A stretch of DNA of 64,000 bases, from the NCBI RefSeq assembly GCF_014196715.1, contig NZ_JACIEF010000004.1, positions 124,001 to 188,000 of the forward strand, given 5' to 3'. Position 1 is the first letter of the stretch. Every line of letters starts with the position of its first letter. Below are positions 54,568-62,398 of the stretch, piece after piece. The notes below the pieces were generated by a model. It was not told where the DNA came from. It did no database searches and was given only the letters and a program-made list of their open reading frames with translations. The translations under genes were made by a program, and so were the position numbers. This DNA comes from Pedobacter zeae. Its GTDB lineage: Bacteria; Bacteroidota; Bacteroidia; Sphingobacteriales; Sphingobacteriaceae.

Positions 54568-55548
54568 ATGAAAACAAAATATATTTTAGGTTTTTTTGCA
54601 TTGCTAAGCATGGCAGCATGTAAAAAAATACAACAAGGCTTTCAAAGTGATGCTATTCGATATAAGGATAATAATATCTATGCTAAAAGAGGCTTGATTT
54701 TATATCAATCTGATAGGATAAATGCCGATGGCTCTACACCGCCATATACATTTAAACTGCTAAATCTTCGACGCGAGGATGGTTCTCCTGCCCCTGCTCA
54801 ATTTAATACTGAGTATGAAATTACGACGTTTAAACCCGGGATGTCATTTGATGCCACTACAGATACCACTGTAGCATTGCTGAACAAAAAAAGAGAAACT
54901 GTTAAGCGACTGCCTATGTACTTTAATGAAACCAGTGGTCAGCTTACTTTTAATAAGGCTTCGGCAAATTTACCCTTAGGTAAATACTACTTTGATGTAG
55001 AAATGACAAATGTGACGGGTACAAAATTATTTCCTAAGTTGGCTACAATAAATGTGGTAGATCCTGAATTGGAAGATCTTTTTGTAGTAACTGATAATGT
55101 TGCCAATGGATTTAATGATGTAACCGGGGCGGTAACAGCAATGCGTAACCCAACCATTACCTGTACCAAAATATCAAATTCAGGTGCACGTGCAATTTTG
55201 AAAATGGTTGATAAGAACGGCCGTACATTCAATCCAAAAGCTGGCGAAATCATTCAAAGGGGAGACCGTCCGGTTTTTGAAAACTATGCCAAGTTTAACC
55301 CCGTTATCAAAACGGATACTGCGATGATCTGCGATTTTGAAGTGGCGCCATTTCCGTTAACAAAGTATGTAACGCCTACAACCGATTGGGGATTCCTAAT
55401 GTATTACAGAATACCTAGTCAATATGTTACTATTGATAATTTTCCATCTTCACCTGGTTTCTCTGTAAACCCAAGATGGTCATGGCAACTTAAGTTAGAA
55501 GGTACTTATGTTATTCAAATTAAATTTAATGATGTAACAAAAAAATAA
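54568..55548 (+). CDS. Accessory lipoprotein of the SusCD operon (DUF5007-like)
   Basis: 326 residues, lipoprotein signal MKTKYILGFFALLSMAAC. The mature part is beta-rich with paired segments that read like two immunoglobulin-like domains (YTFKLLNLRREDGSPAPAQF, LPLGKYYFDVEMTNVTGTKL, WSWQLKLEGTYVIQIKFNDV). It looks like the DUF5007 family found with SusCD and FAS1 genes, though I hold that assignment loosely. Likely surface ligand binding. Last gene of the operon, followed by a strong terminator. Confidence 0.7.
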   Translation: MKTKYILGFFALLSMAACKKIQQGFQSDAIRYKDNNIYAKRGLILYQSDRINADGSTPPYTFKLLNLRREDGSPAPAQFNTEYEITTFKPGMSFDATTDTTVALLNKKRETVKRLPMYFNETSGQLTFNKASANLPLGKYYFDVEMTNVTGTKLFPKLATINVVDPELEDLFVVTDNVANGFNDVTGAVTAMRNPTITCTKISNSGARAILKMVDKNGRTFNPKAGEIIQRGDRPVFENYAKFNPVIKTDTAMICDFEVAPFPLTKYVTPTTDWGFLMYYRIPSQYVTIDNFPSSPGFSVNPRWSWQLKLEGTYVIQIKFNDVTKK

Positions 55549-55565
55549 TAGTACGAAATACATAA

Positions 55566-55602
55566 AAAAAAGGCAATTTTCACATCGGAAATTGCCTTTT
55601 TT
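55566..55602. terminator. Bidirectional intrinsic terminator
   Basis: Arms AAAAAAGGCAATTT and AAATTGCCTTTTTT around a short loop, with A run left and T run right, between the convergent operon and DUF4397 gene. Confidence 0.92.
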
Positions 55603-55620
55603 ATTCATATAAAAATCCGG

Positions 55621-56322
55621 TTATTTGATCAATACCGCCTGTAAGCTCAATGGGCGTTCCGTGTCATTTGCAGGTGTTACCAAACCACCGCAAATGATAT
55701 CGTAATGATAACCAGCGGTAAAGCTGGTGCTCACAGAAGTGGCTTTAACCGCGCCTGTCGACGTTTCTTTCGCATCAAACGAATAGGTGCCGGCATCTAT
55801 AGTAATAAAACCACTGGCACTTTTGTAAGCTTTATTGCTGATTAAGGCCGTGGTTGCACTGGTTTTTGCCAGGTCAAGAGCGGGTGCATCTGGCGATAGG
55901 TTGATGAAACGGATATAAGCTTTATCTGTTGATGGAGTAGAGAGGTCATCGCCAACAGTATAAATATCCAATGCCCCGGGTTTGTTGATTAAATAGGCGG
56001 AATAATACGTTGATGGACTTAAAGTAACCGTTTTAGTTAATACACTTTCAGTGCTGCTGGCCGTAGTAAATTTTAAACTATAAGCACCCGACGTATACGA
56101 GGTATAGGAAGTTGACCCACCAAATGGCAAAGCCGCCGAATTAACCATAGTACCATTAAAATAAGCGTTATAAGTTGCCAGCGAAGGAGAAGTGTTAATT
56201 ACCCGGATATAGGATAAATTAGGATCGGCAGTTTCGGCCTTTTTACAGGAAGTAAGTACCGTAAAAGCAAGCATGACAAATAAAAAAAGAGGGCTAAAAT
56301 AACGTGGGGTAGAGTTCTTCAT
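55621..56322 (-). CDS. DUF4397-domain lipoprotein
   Basis: 233 residues, lipoprotein signal ending FTVLTSC. Two repeated beta-sandwich units open with the DUF4397 motif: YIRVINTSPSLATYNAYFNG and YIRFINLSPDAPALDLAKTS. Such proteins are envelope-anchored and of unknown function, often several per Bacteroidota genome. Monocistronic, convergent with the SusCD operon. The 350 bases upstream of it hold no gene on the minus strand. Confidence 0.88.
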   Translation of the reverse strand: MKNSTPRYFSPLFLFVMLAFTVLTSCKKAETADPNLSYIRVINTSPSLATYNAYFNGTMVNSAALPFGGSTSYTSYTSGAYSLKFTTASSTESVLTKTVTLSPSTYYSAYLINKPGALDIYTVGDDLSTPSTDKAYIRFINLSPDAPALDLAKTSATTALISNKAYKSASGFITIDAGTYSFDAKETSTGAVKATSVSTSFTAGYHYDIICGGLVTPANDTERPLSLQAVLIK

Positions 56323-56618
56323 CGTGTTTTAAAATTTGATTTAATAATTAAGGAACATCACTAAAACGACTGCCTGGCAGCATTCGCTACAGCATTACAA
56401 ATATTGTACTTTATACAGCATTTAGTATGTTAAATGTTGTTAAGCAGATGTTAAAATAAGACGTTCTTTTTTAACAACCTTAACGCAGGCAAGGAAGGTC
56501 ATCATAAAATTAATGTTGAGCCAACTAATTCTTAACAGGAATATGCCCCCTCGAACCCCGATTAAGTCAGATTAATTTAAAAAAAACAAAAGCTTAACAT
56601 AAAAAAATCATGATAATA
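56323..56618. other. Intergenic region between DUF4397 gene and arginine operon
   Basis: About 300 bases without a gene; it should carry the divergent DUF4397 promoter. I see no clear box for it. Confidence 0.45.
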
Positions 56619-56649
56619 TTGTGTAACTCGATTTTTATTTAAACCTTTG
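56619..56649 (+). promoter_or_regulatory. Candidate promoter of the arginine operon
   Basis: TTG at 56619-56621, 20-base spacer, AACCTTTG at 56642-56649 (one mismatch to TAnnTTTG). It would give a leader of about 250 bases before the first gene, long enough for attenuation or riboswitch-type control. Confidence 0.45.
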
Positions 56650-56687
56650 CACCTCAATAGAGTTAAAGCTATTTGAATACGCAAGAA

Positions 56688-56822
56688 ATGATTAAACAGA
56701 TTTTACATAAACTTTCAGTTTCCCCGGCACAAATGCTGTGCGGGAAAGGTTTGTTTATTAATCATTGTCAACCCGTATTCTATTCTCCCATAAGCCGGCA
56801 AAATTTCACTCCACGTATTTAG
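56688..56822 (+). CDS. Possible 44-residue leader ORF with internal hairpin upstream of the arginine operon
   Basis: An intact frame starting MIKQILHKLSVSPAQMLCGK and ending SRQNFTPRI with a TAG stop. It overlaps an imperfect hairpin at 56719-56747 (TTTCCC and GCAC paired with GTGC and GGGAAA around a 7-base loop). It is not rich in arginine codons, so a classic attenuator peptide is unlikely; it may be chance. The remaining leader to 56906 holds nothing else I recognise. Confidence 0.25.
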   Translation: MIKQILHKLSVSPAQMLCGKGLFINHCQPVFYSPISRQNFTPRI

Positions 56823-56906
56823 TACCTATACTAAACGTAACGAGGAATTGATCCTCTCTAAAAACCCAATTAACAAGAATACTTATAATTTTTCGTTAGA
56901 AAACGA

Positions 56907-57605
56907 ATGGATATTAACGAATTTATAGTGCAAGTTGCACTTCCTGAACATCGTGTATTTGCCGAAGAAATTGTAACCGAGATGGCCGAGTCTGCTAAAG
57001 CACGTGGCACCGGTATAGCCAAGCGTTCGCCGGAGTATGTTGCAGGCAAAATGGTCGAAGGTAAAGCTGTAATTGCTTTCCACATGGATGGTACATGGGC
57101 GGGGTTCTGCTATATCGAAACCTGGAGCCACGGACAGTTTGTAGCCAACTCAGGATTAATCGTTTCCCCTAAATTTAGGAAAGCCGGTTTGGCACATGCC
57201 ATTAAACAGAAAGTTTTCGAGCTTTCCAGAAGTTTATACCCAAAGGCAAAGATTTTTGGTTTAACCACCGGTTTGGCCGTAATGAAAATCAATTCCGATC
57301 TCGGGTACGAACCGGTTACCTATTCTGAACTTACCCAGGATGAGGAATTTTGGAAAGGCTGCCAAAGCTGTGTAAACTTCGAGATATTGAAAATGAAGGA
57401 GCGTAAAAACTGCATGTGTACAGCCATGCTTTACGATCCGGCTACGCAAAAGCACGATGCCGCCAAGAAGTTTGCCGAAGAACTGCAGAAAAAACCCAAA
57501 TTATACGAGCGCTTTATGCGCATTAAACAGCGCTTGGTTGTTAAACCTAAACCCAAAACCGGCTTAAAAGCCCTTTTATTTTTATTTACCTTTTTATTTA
57601 AGTAG
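56907..57605 (+). CDS. GNAT N-acyltransferase, probable N-acylglutamate synthase (first step of arginine synthesis)
   Basis: 232 residues. Acyl-CoA-binding loop FRKAGLAHAI at 90-99 follows strand VANSGLIVSPK. After the GNAT core four cysteines (C152, C155, C169, C171; CQSC and CMC) could bind a metal. The C-terminus is basic and then hydrophobic (LKALLFLFTFLF). As first gene of the arginine operon, one base before argG, it is the likely enzyme that acylates glutamate with acetyl- or succinyl-CoA; it is unrelated to the kinase-fused ArgA of proteobacteria. Role assigned from context. Confidence 0.82.
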   Translation: MDINEFIVQVALPEHRVFAEEIVTEMAESAKARGTGIAKRSPEYVAGKMVEGKAVIAFHMDGTWAGFCYIETWSHGQFVANSGLIVSPKFRKAGLAHAIKQKVFELSRSLYPKAKIFGLTTGLAVMKINSDLGYEPVTYSELTQDEEFWKGCQSCVNFEILKMKERKNCMCTAMLYDPATQKHDAAKKFAEELQKKPKLYERFMRIKQRLVVKPKPKTGLKALLFLFTFLFK

Positions 57606-57606
57606 C

Positions 57607-58800
57607 ATGAAAAAAGTTGTTTTAGCATTTAGCGGAGGCTTAGATACCTCATTTTGTTGTATTTACCTGGCAAAAGACCGTGGGCTGGAAGTTCACTCGG
57701 TGATTGTAAATACCGGTGGTTTTTCTGATGAGGAATTACAGGAAATTGAGAAAAGGGCTTATGCTTTAGGTGTAAAATCGCATGCTGTGGTAGATGAAAC
57801 GGAAGGTTATTATGACGACTGTATCAAGTACCTGATTTTTGGCAACGTACTTAAAAATGCGACTTATCCACTATCCGTGAGTGCAGAACGCGTAAGTCAG
57901 GCAACCGCTATTGCCAATTATGTTAAAAAAATCGGGGCTGATTATGTGGCCCATGGCAGTACCGGCGCAGGTAATGACCAGGTACGTTTCGACATGATCT
58001 TTAATATCCTCATCCCTGGAGTAGAGATCATTACCCCGATCAGGGATTTAAAGTTATCACGCGAAGCAGAAATAGAATACCTGGCTCAACATGGAGTGGA
58101 ATATAGTGCCGAAAAAGCAAAATATTCAATTAATAAGGGGTTATGGGGAACTTCGGTAGGAGGAAAAGAAACGTTAACCTCTCACGAAACCTTGCCGGAA
58201 AGTGCCTGGCCAACACAGGTGTCGGAAACCGGATCGCGTAGGTTAGAACTAACTTTCGTGAAAGGCGAACTGGTAGCTATTGACGGTGAAACATTAGCTC
58301 CGGTTAGGGCAATCCAAAAATTACAGGCCATTGCACAGCCTTTCGGTATCGGAAGAGATATCCATGTGGGAGATACCATTATCGGCATTAAAGGCCGTGT
58401 TGGTTTCGAGGCCGCCGCACCGGTTATCATTATTAAAGCACACCATACTTTAGAGAAGCATACTTTAACCAAATGGCAGTTAAGCTGGAAAGAACAGTTA
58501 TCTTCTTTTTATGGCAACTGGTTGCACGAAGGGCAGTTTCACGATCCGGTTATGCGGAACATAGAAGCATTTTTAGCCGACACGCAAAAATTTGTGAGCG
58601 GTAAAGTATTTGTAGAACTGTTACCGTACCGTTTCCAGATCATCGGAATTGAATCAGACCACGATTTGATGAGCAATAAATTTGGTAGCTATGGCGAAAT
58701 GAATAATGCCTGGAGCGGAGAAGATGTTAAAGGTTTCTCCAAAATATTTGGTAATCAGGTAATGATCTGGCATAAAGTGAATAGCGAGGCTGAAGGCTAA
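57607..58800 (+). CDS. argG: Argininosuccinate synthase
   Basis: 397 residues. The ATP-pyrophosphatase loop AFSGGLDTSFCC at 8-19 marks the N-type ATP-PPase fold; ADYVAHGSTGAGNDQVRFD and ITPIRDLKLSRE are ArgG hallmarks. It joins citrulline and aspartate with ATP in the cytoplasm. It is close to the family length (about 400). It begins one base after the upstream GNAT stop, so the two are co-translated. Confidence 0.97.
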   Translation: MKKVVLAFSGGLDTSFCCIYLAKDRGLEVHSVIVNTGGFSDEELQEIEKRAYALGVKSHAVVDETEGYYDDCIKYLIFGNVLKNATYPLSVSAERVSQATAIANYVKKIGADYVAHGSTGAGNDQVRFDMIFNILIPGVEIITPIRDLKLSREAEIEYLAQHGVEYSAEKAKYSINKGLWGTSVGGKETLTSHETLPESAWPTQVSETGSRRLELTFVKGELVAIDGETLAPVRAIQKLQAIAQPFGIGRDIHVGDTIIGIKGRVGFEAAAPVIIIKAHHTLEKHTLTKWQLSWKEQLSSFYGNWLHEGQFHDPVMRNIEAFLADTQKFVSGKVFVELLPYRFQIIGIESDHDLMSNKFGSYGEMNNAWSGEDVKGFSKIFGNQVMIWHKVNSEAEG

Positions 58801-58852
58801 AAGCTTGAAGGCGTAAGGACTTGATACTCGATCCTTAATACTTATACTCAAA

Positions 58853-59203
58853 ATGAATAAAATCCTGTCAAAAGAAAATTGTATAAACCATTATAAATGG
58901 GGCGATAACTGTGATGGATGGAATTTTGTAAGCAAACCTGAAGCCATTATTAAACAGGAGTTAATGCCAGCTCAAACGGCCGAGAAATTACATTTCCATA
59001 CCTATGCAGAGCAGTTTTTCTTTATATTGAAGGGACAGGCAACTTTTTTAGTTGAAGGAGAAAAAATTAGGGTGGAGGCCAACAAAGGTTTACAGATTAA
59101 AGCTGGCGATAAACATAAAATTATAAATGATGGTGTTGATGATTTAGAATTTATTCTTTTCTCCTACCCATCAACCCAAAACGACAGAACGGATTGTGAA
59201 TAA
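58853..59203 (+). CDS. Small cupin-domain protein in the arginine operon
   Basis: 116 residues forming one cupin barrel. Metal-binding motif 1 is LHFHTYAEQFFFILKGQATF (two His and a Glu) and motif 2 contains the His of GDKHKI. The protein has no signal peptide. The cupin family is functionally diverse; nothing in the sequence links it to arginine synthesis except location. Its stop overlaps the GTG start of the next acetyltransferase by eight bases, implying coupled translation. Confidence 0.88.
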   Translation: MNKILSKENCINHYKWGDNCDGWNFVSKPEAIIKQELMPAQTAEKLHFHTYAEQFFFILKGQATFLVEGEKIRVEANKGLQIKAGDKHKIINDGVDDLEFILFSYPSTQNDRTDCE

Positions 59204-59666
59204 TATTACGATAAAGCAAATAGGATTAACCGAGGCCCATCTTGTGATCGGTCTGTTTAACCAATATCGTATGTTTTACAATCAGTTTTCGGATATCGGG
59301 ATGGCCACCGCTTTCATCGGCGAACGTTTGCAGCATAACGAATCCATTATATTTTTAGCCATAAACCAGGATACGGAACAACCCGTTGGTTTTACCCAGT
59401 TGTATCCTAAATACTCGTCGATAAGGCTGGATAAAAACTGGATACTGAACGACTTGTATGTTGCTGAAGATTACCGCAAGCAGGGGATCGGCAGAAAACT
59501 GATTAAAACCGTTATGGATTTTGCCAGGACCAAAGGATCTACATTTGTACAATTGGAAACCGCTATCGACAATTTTACTGCACAACAGCTATACGAAAGT
59601 ATCGGTTTTGTAAAGCAGCAAAATGACGAAGATTTTTTTCTTTATAAAATAGCACTAAACTCATAG
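59196..59666 (+). CDS. GNAT family N-acetyltransferase, GTG start
   Basis: 156 residues, starting MNNITIKQIGLTEAHLVIGL from a GTG at 59196 inside the end of the cupin gene. GNAT motif A is LNDLYVAEDYRKQGIGRKLI (Q/RxxGxG/A loop RKQGIG) and motif B is FVQLETAIDNFTAQQLYESI. It ends two bases before argC. Substrate unknown; the tight coupling to cupin and argC suggests it acts on an intermediate or a small amine in the same cells. Confidence 0.9.
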   Translation: MNNITIKQIGLTEAHLVIGLFNQYRMFYNQFSDIGMATAFIGERLQHNESIIFLAINQDTEQPVGFTQLYPKYSSIRLDKNWILNDLYVAEDYRKQGIGRKLIKTVMDFARTKGSTFVQLETAIDNFTAQQLYESIGFVKQQNDEDFFLYKIALNS

Positions 59667-59668
59667 AG

Positions 59669-60652
59669 ATGAATAAAATTAAAGCAGGAATAATCGGTGG
59701 TGCAGGTTATACAGGAGGCGAAATGTTACGCATCCTTATTAACCACCCAAATGTCGAAATTGCTTTTGTAAACAGTACCAGTAATGCAGGGAACCTGATT
59801 TCTGATGTGCATACTGATTTGGTAGGTGATACCGATTTAAAATTTGTAAGCAACATTGAGCAGGATATTGATGTATTGTTTCTATGCGTGGGCCACGGCG
59901 ATGCGAAAAAGTTTTTAGCTGAAAACCCGGTCAGCGAAACTATTAAAATCATCGATTTATCACAGGATTTTAGGTTGCATCAGAAATCGACATTCGAAAA
60001 CCGCGAATTTGTTTACGGATTGCCCGAACTGAACCGCGACAAAATTAAAACAGCTAAAAATATTGCCAATCCGGGCTGTTTCGCAACATGTATCCAGTTA
60101 GGGTTATTGCCTTTGGCTGAAAAGGGATTGATCCGGAAAGAGGTCCACATCAATGCAACTACCGGTTCAACCGGAGCCGGACAAAGTTTGGCTGCCACTT
60201 CGCACTTCAGCTGGAGAAACAATAATCTTTCTGTTTATAAAGCATTTGAGCACCAGCACCTGAACGAGATCAGCGAAAGTTTATTGCAGTTACAGCCCTC
60301 ACTTTCAGAGGTTTTAAACTTTATCCCTCAGCGCGGAGCTTTTACCCGCGGCATTTTGGCTGCAATGTACCTGGAAACTGATTTAACTTTAGAAGAAGCA
60401 CAAAACATTTACGAAGAATATTATAGTGCCCATCCTTTTACACATGTTAGCCGGAAAAACATCGATTTAAAACAGGTGGTAAATACCAATAAAGCGTTGG
60501 TTCATGTAGAAAAACATGGAGGTAAATTATTTATCATCAGCATTATCGATAACCTTTTAAAAGGTGCCAGCGGACAAGCGGTTCAGAATATGAATATCAT
60601 GTTTGGTCTGGAGGAAACCGCAGGACTTAGATTGAAGGCAGCTAATTTTTAA
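59669..60652 (+). CDS. argC: N-acyl-gamma-glutamyl-phosphate reductase
   Basis: 327 residues. NADP-binding GGAGYTGGE at 10-18 and the active-site Cys137 in ANPGCFAT. Also INATTGSTGAGQ and FIPQRGAFTRGI, typical of ArgC. Reduces the acyl-glutamyl phosphate made by ArgB to the semialdehyde. Given the ArgF' specificity residue in this operon, the natural acyl group may be succinyl. Confidence 0.97.
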   Translation: MNKIKAGIIGGAGYTGGEMLRILINHPNVEIAFVNSTSNAGNLISDVHTDLVGDTDLKFVSNIEQDIDVLFLCVGHGDAKKFLAENPVSETIKIIDLSQDFRLHQKSTFENREFVYGLPELNRDKIKTAKNIANPGCFATCIQLGLLPLAEKGLIRKEVHINATTGSTGAGQSLAATSHFSWRNNNLSVYKAFEHQHLNEISESLLQLQPSLSEVLNFIPQRGAFTRGILAAMYLETDLTLEEAQNIYEEYYSAHPFTHVSRKNIDLKQVVNTNKALVHVEKHGGKLFIISIIDNLLKGASGQAVQNMNIMFGLEETAGLRLKAANF

Positions 60653-60654
60653 CG

Positions 60655-61084
60655 AAGGTAAAGGGTATAGGGTTTAAGGCATGAGGTAAAATAATGAGAG
60701 ATTACAAAAAACTTGACGTTTGGAAAAAGGCACATGAATTGAATATGTTCATCAAAAAGAATATTGCAACTCAATTTCCAAAAGAGGAGAGATTTGAATT
60801 GACCTCGCAACTTACCAGGGCTTCCTTATCTATACCTTTGAATATTGTTGAAGGATGTGGAAGATTTACAGATAAAGATTTTGCACATTTTCTAGATAAT
60901 GCTTTAGGTTCTGCTAACGAGATAGATTATTGTTGTTTATGTGCTTCTGAATTAAAGTATATAAGTGAAGATGATTATCTAAAAGTGAACCAATCAATTA
61001 ACGAAGTTAGGGCAATGCTAATTTCATTTTTAAAATTTTTGAGAAGTGGAGGGAAAAAACCTTAAACCCTATACCTCAAACCTT
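60655..61084. repeat. Inverted repeat enclosing the S23-family gene
   Basis: Left arm GGTATAGGGTTTAAGG at 60664-60679 and right arm CCTTAAACCCTATACC at 61060-61075 are perfectly complementary over 16 bases. After a wobble pair and a small internal loop, AAGGT (60655-60659) pairs with ACCTT (61080-61084). The right arm contains the stop codon of the enclosed gene (61063-61065). A further copy of the word follows (CCTTAAACCTCAAAT). Confidence 0.85.
60694..61065 (+). CDS. S23-family four-helix-bundle protein (23S rRNA intervening-sequence type)
   Basis: 123 residues: YKKLDVWKKAHELNMFIK, FPKEERFELTSQLTRASLSI, PLNIVEGCGRF, and ANEIDYCCLCASELKYIS. These match the S23/IVP family, proteins encoded inside intervening sequences of 23S rRNA genes and related to the Avd accessory protein of diversity-generating retroelements. 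It is basic and likely binds nucleic acid. It sits between argC and argD, where it has no known metabolic role, and is framed by a complementary repeat that would put the ORF in the loop of a long mRNA stem. Confidence 0.92.
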   Translation: MRDYKKLDVWKKAHELNMFIKKNIATQFPKEERFELTSQLTRASLSIPLNIVEGCGRFTDKDFAHFLDNALGSANEIDYCCLCASELKYISEDDYLKVNQSINEVRAMLISFLKFLRSGGKKP

Positions 61085-61100
61085 AAACCTCAAATCAAAT

Positions 61101-62231
61101 ATGCAATTATTCGACGTTTACCCACTTAACGATATAGAAATAACCAAAGCAGCAGGCAGTAATGTTTGGGATGCTAACGAACAACAATATTTAGATTTAT
61201 ATGGCGGACATGCTGTGATTTCAATTGGGCATACCCATCCGCATTATGTAAGCCGTTTAACCGATCAGTTAAACAAGGTTGGTTTTTATTCCAATTCGGT
61301 TAAAATTCCTTTGCAGGTACAATTGGCCCAGAAGCTTGGCGAAATATCTGGCAAAAAAGACTTCCAGTTATTTTTATGTAACTCAGGAGCTGAGGCCAAT
61401 GAAAATGCACTAAAACTGGCCTCCTTTTACAATGGAAGGAAAAAGGTAATTGCATTTACAGGTGCTTTCCACGGGCGTACCTCACTGGCAGTGGCTGTAA
61501 CCGATAATCCTAAAATCGTAGCTCCGGTTAACCAGACCGAAAATGTAATCTTTTTGCCTTTTAATAATGAAATTGCTTTAGAGGAAACTTTTAAAGCGCA
61601 GGGCAATGATATTTCGGCAGTAATTATAGAAGGTATACAAGGTGTAGGTGGTATTAAGGAGGCTTCAAAAAGTTTCTTACAAAAAATCCGTGCGCTTTGT
61701 GACGAATATAATGCCGTTTACATTGCCGATAGCGTACAATGCGGCTACGGACGCACAGGCTCGTTCTATTCGCATGATTATGCTGGCGTAGAAGCAGATA
61801 TATATACCATGGCAAAAGGAATGGGTAATGGATTTCCCGTGGCCGGGATTTCTATTGCGCCTAAATTTAAACCTTGGCATGGCGAGTTAGGCACCACTTT
61901 CGGGGGTAACCACCTGGCATGTGCTGCGGCTTTAGCGGTTTTGGAAGTGATAGAAAAAGATAACCTTATTAAAAATGCTGAAGAAGTAGGTAATTACCTC
62001 ATTGCAGAACTTAAAAAATTTGAGCAGGTAGTAGAAGTACGCGGTCGTGGATTAATGATCGGAATTGAATTGCCTTCTGAACTGGCACATGTTAAAAAAG
62101 AGTTATTGTTTACTTACCATATTTTTACCGGAGAAGCAAAACCAAATGTAATCCGTTTATTGCCTGCATTAAATTTGACTAAAGGACATGCTGATGAGTT
62201 TTTAGCAGCGTTTAGTAAGTTGGTGAAATAA
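61101..62231 (+). CDS. argD: N-acylornithine aminotransferase (class III PLP)
   Basis: 376 residues. The PLP-binding Lys239 is in TMAKGMGNGFPVAG, with pyridine-nitrogen Asp210 in IADSVQCGYGRTG, where most ArgD proteins have DEVQ (Ser replaces Glu211). NSGAEANENALKLA and TGAFHGRT are also present. Transfers an amino group to the acyl-glutamate semialdehyde. Operon position between argC and argF' fits. Confidence 0.94.
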   Translation: MQLFDVYPLNDIEITKAAGSNVWDANEQQYLDLYGGHAVISIGHTHPHYVSRLTDQLNKVGFYSNSVKIPLQVQLAQKLGEISGKKDFQLFLCNSGAEANENALKLASFYNGRKKVIAFTGAFHGRTSLAVAVTDNPKIVAPVNQTENVIFLPFNNEIALEETFKAQGNDISAVIIEGIQGVGGIKEASKSFLQKIRALCDEYNAVYIADSVQCGYGRTGSFYSHDYAGVEADIYTMAKGMGNGFPVAGISIAPKFKPWHGELGTTFGGNHLACAAALAVLEVIEKDNLIKNAEEVGNYLIAELKKFEQVVEVRGRGLMIGIELPSELAHVKKELLFTYHIFTGEAKPNVIRLLPALNLTKGHADEFLAAFSKLVK

Positions 62232-62398
62232 AGCAGATAACGGGTAGGTAGAAGGCCTTGGATGCAAGGGCTAAGAATTGTAAATTAAAAAATTAAATCA
62301 GGCGGTATCAATCGCAATTATAAATTTTGAGCGCTGGAAGATGGAGTAATAACAAATCCTCACCCCTCCGGCACTCAACCTTTAATCTCATAAAAAAG

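Noticed and set aside
62232-62398. Upstream in-frame extension of argF' to 62327
   Set aside because: The extra 24 residues are not part of the conserved N-terminus, which begins MNLFTSVHDV as in the characterised Bacteroides enzyme.
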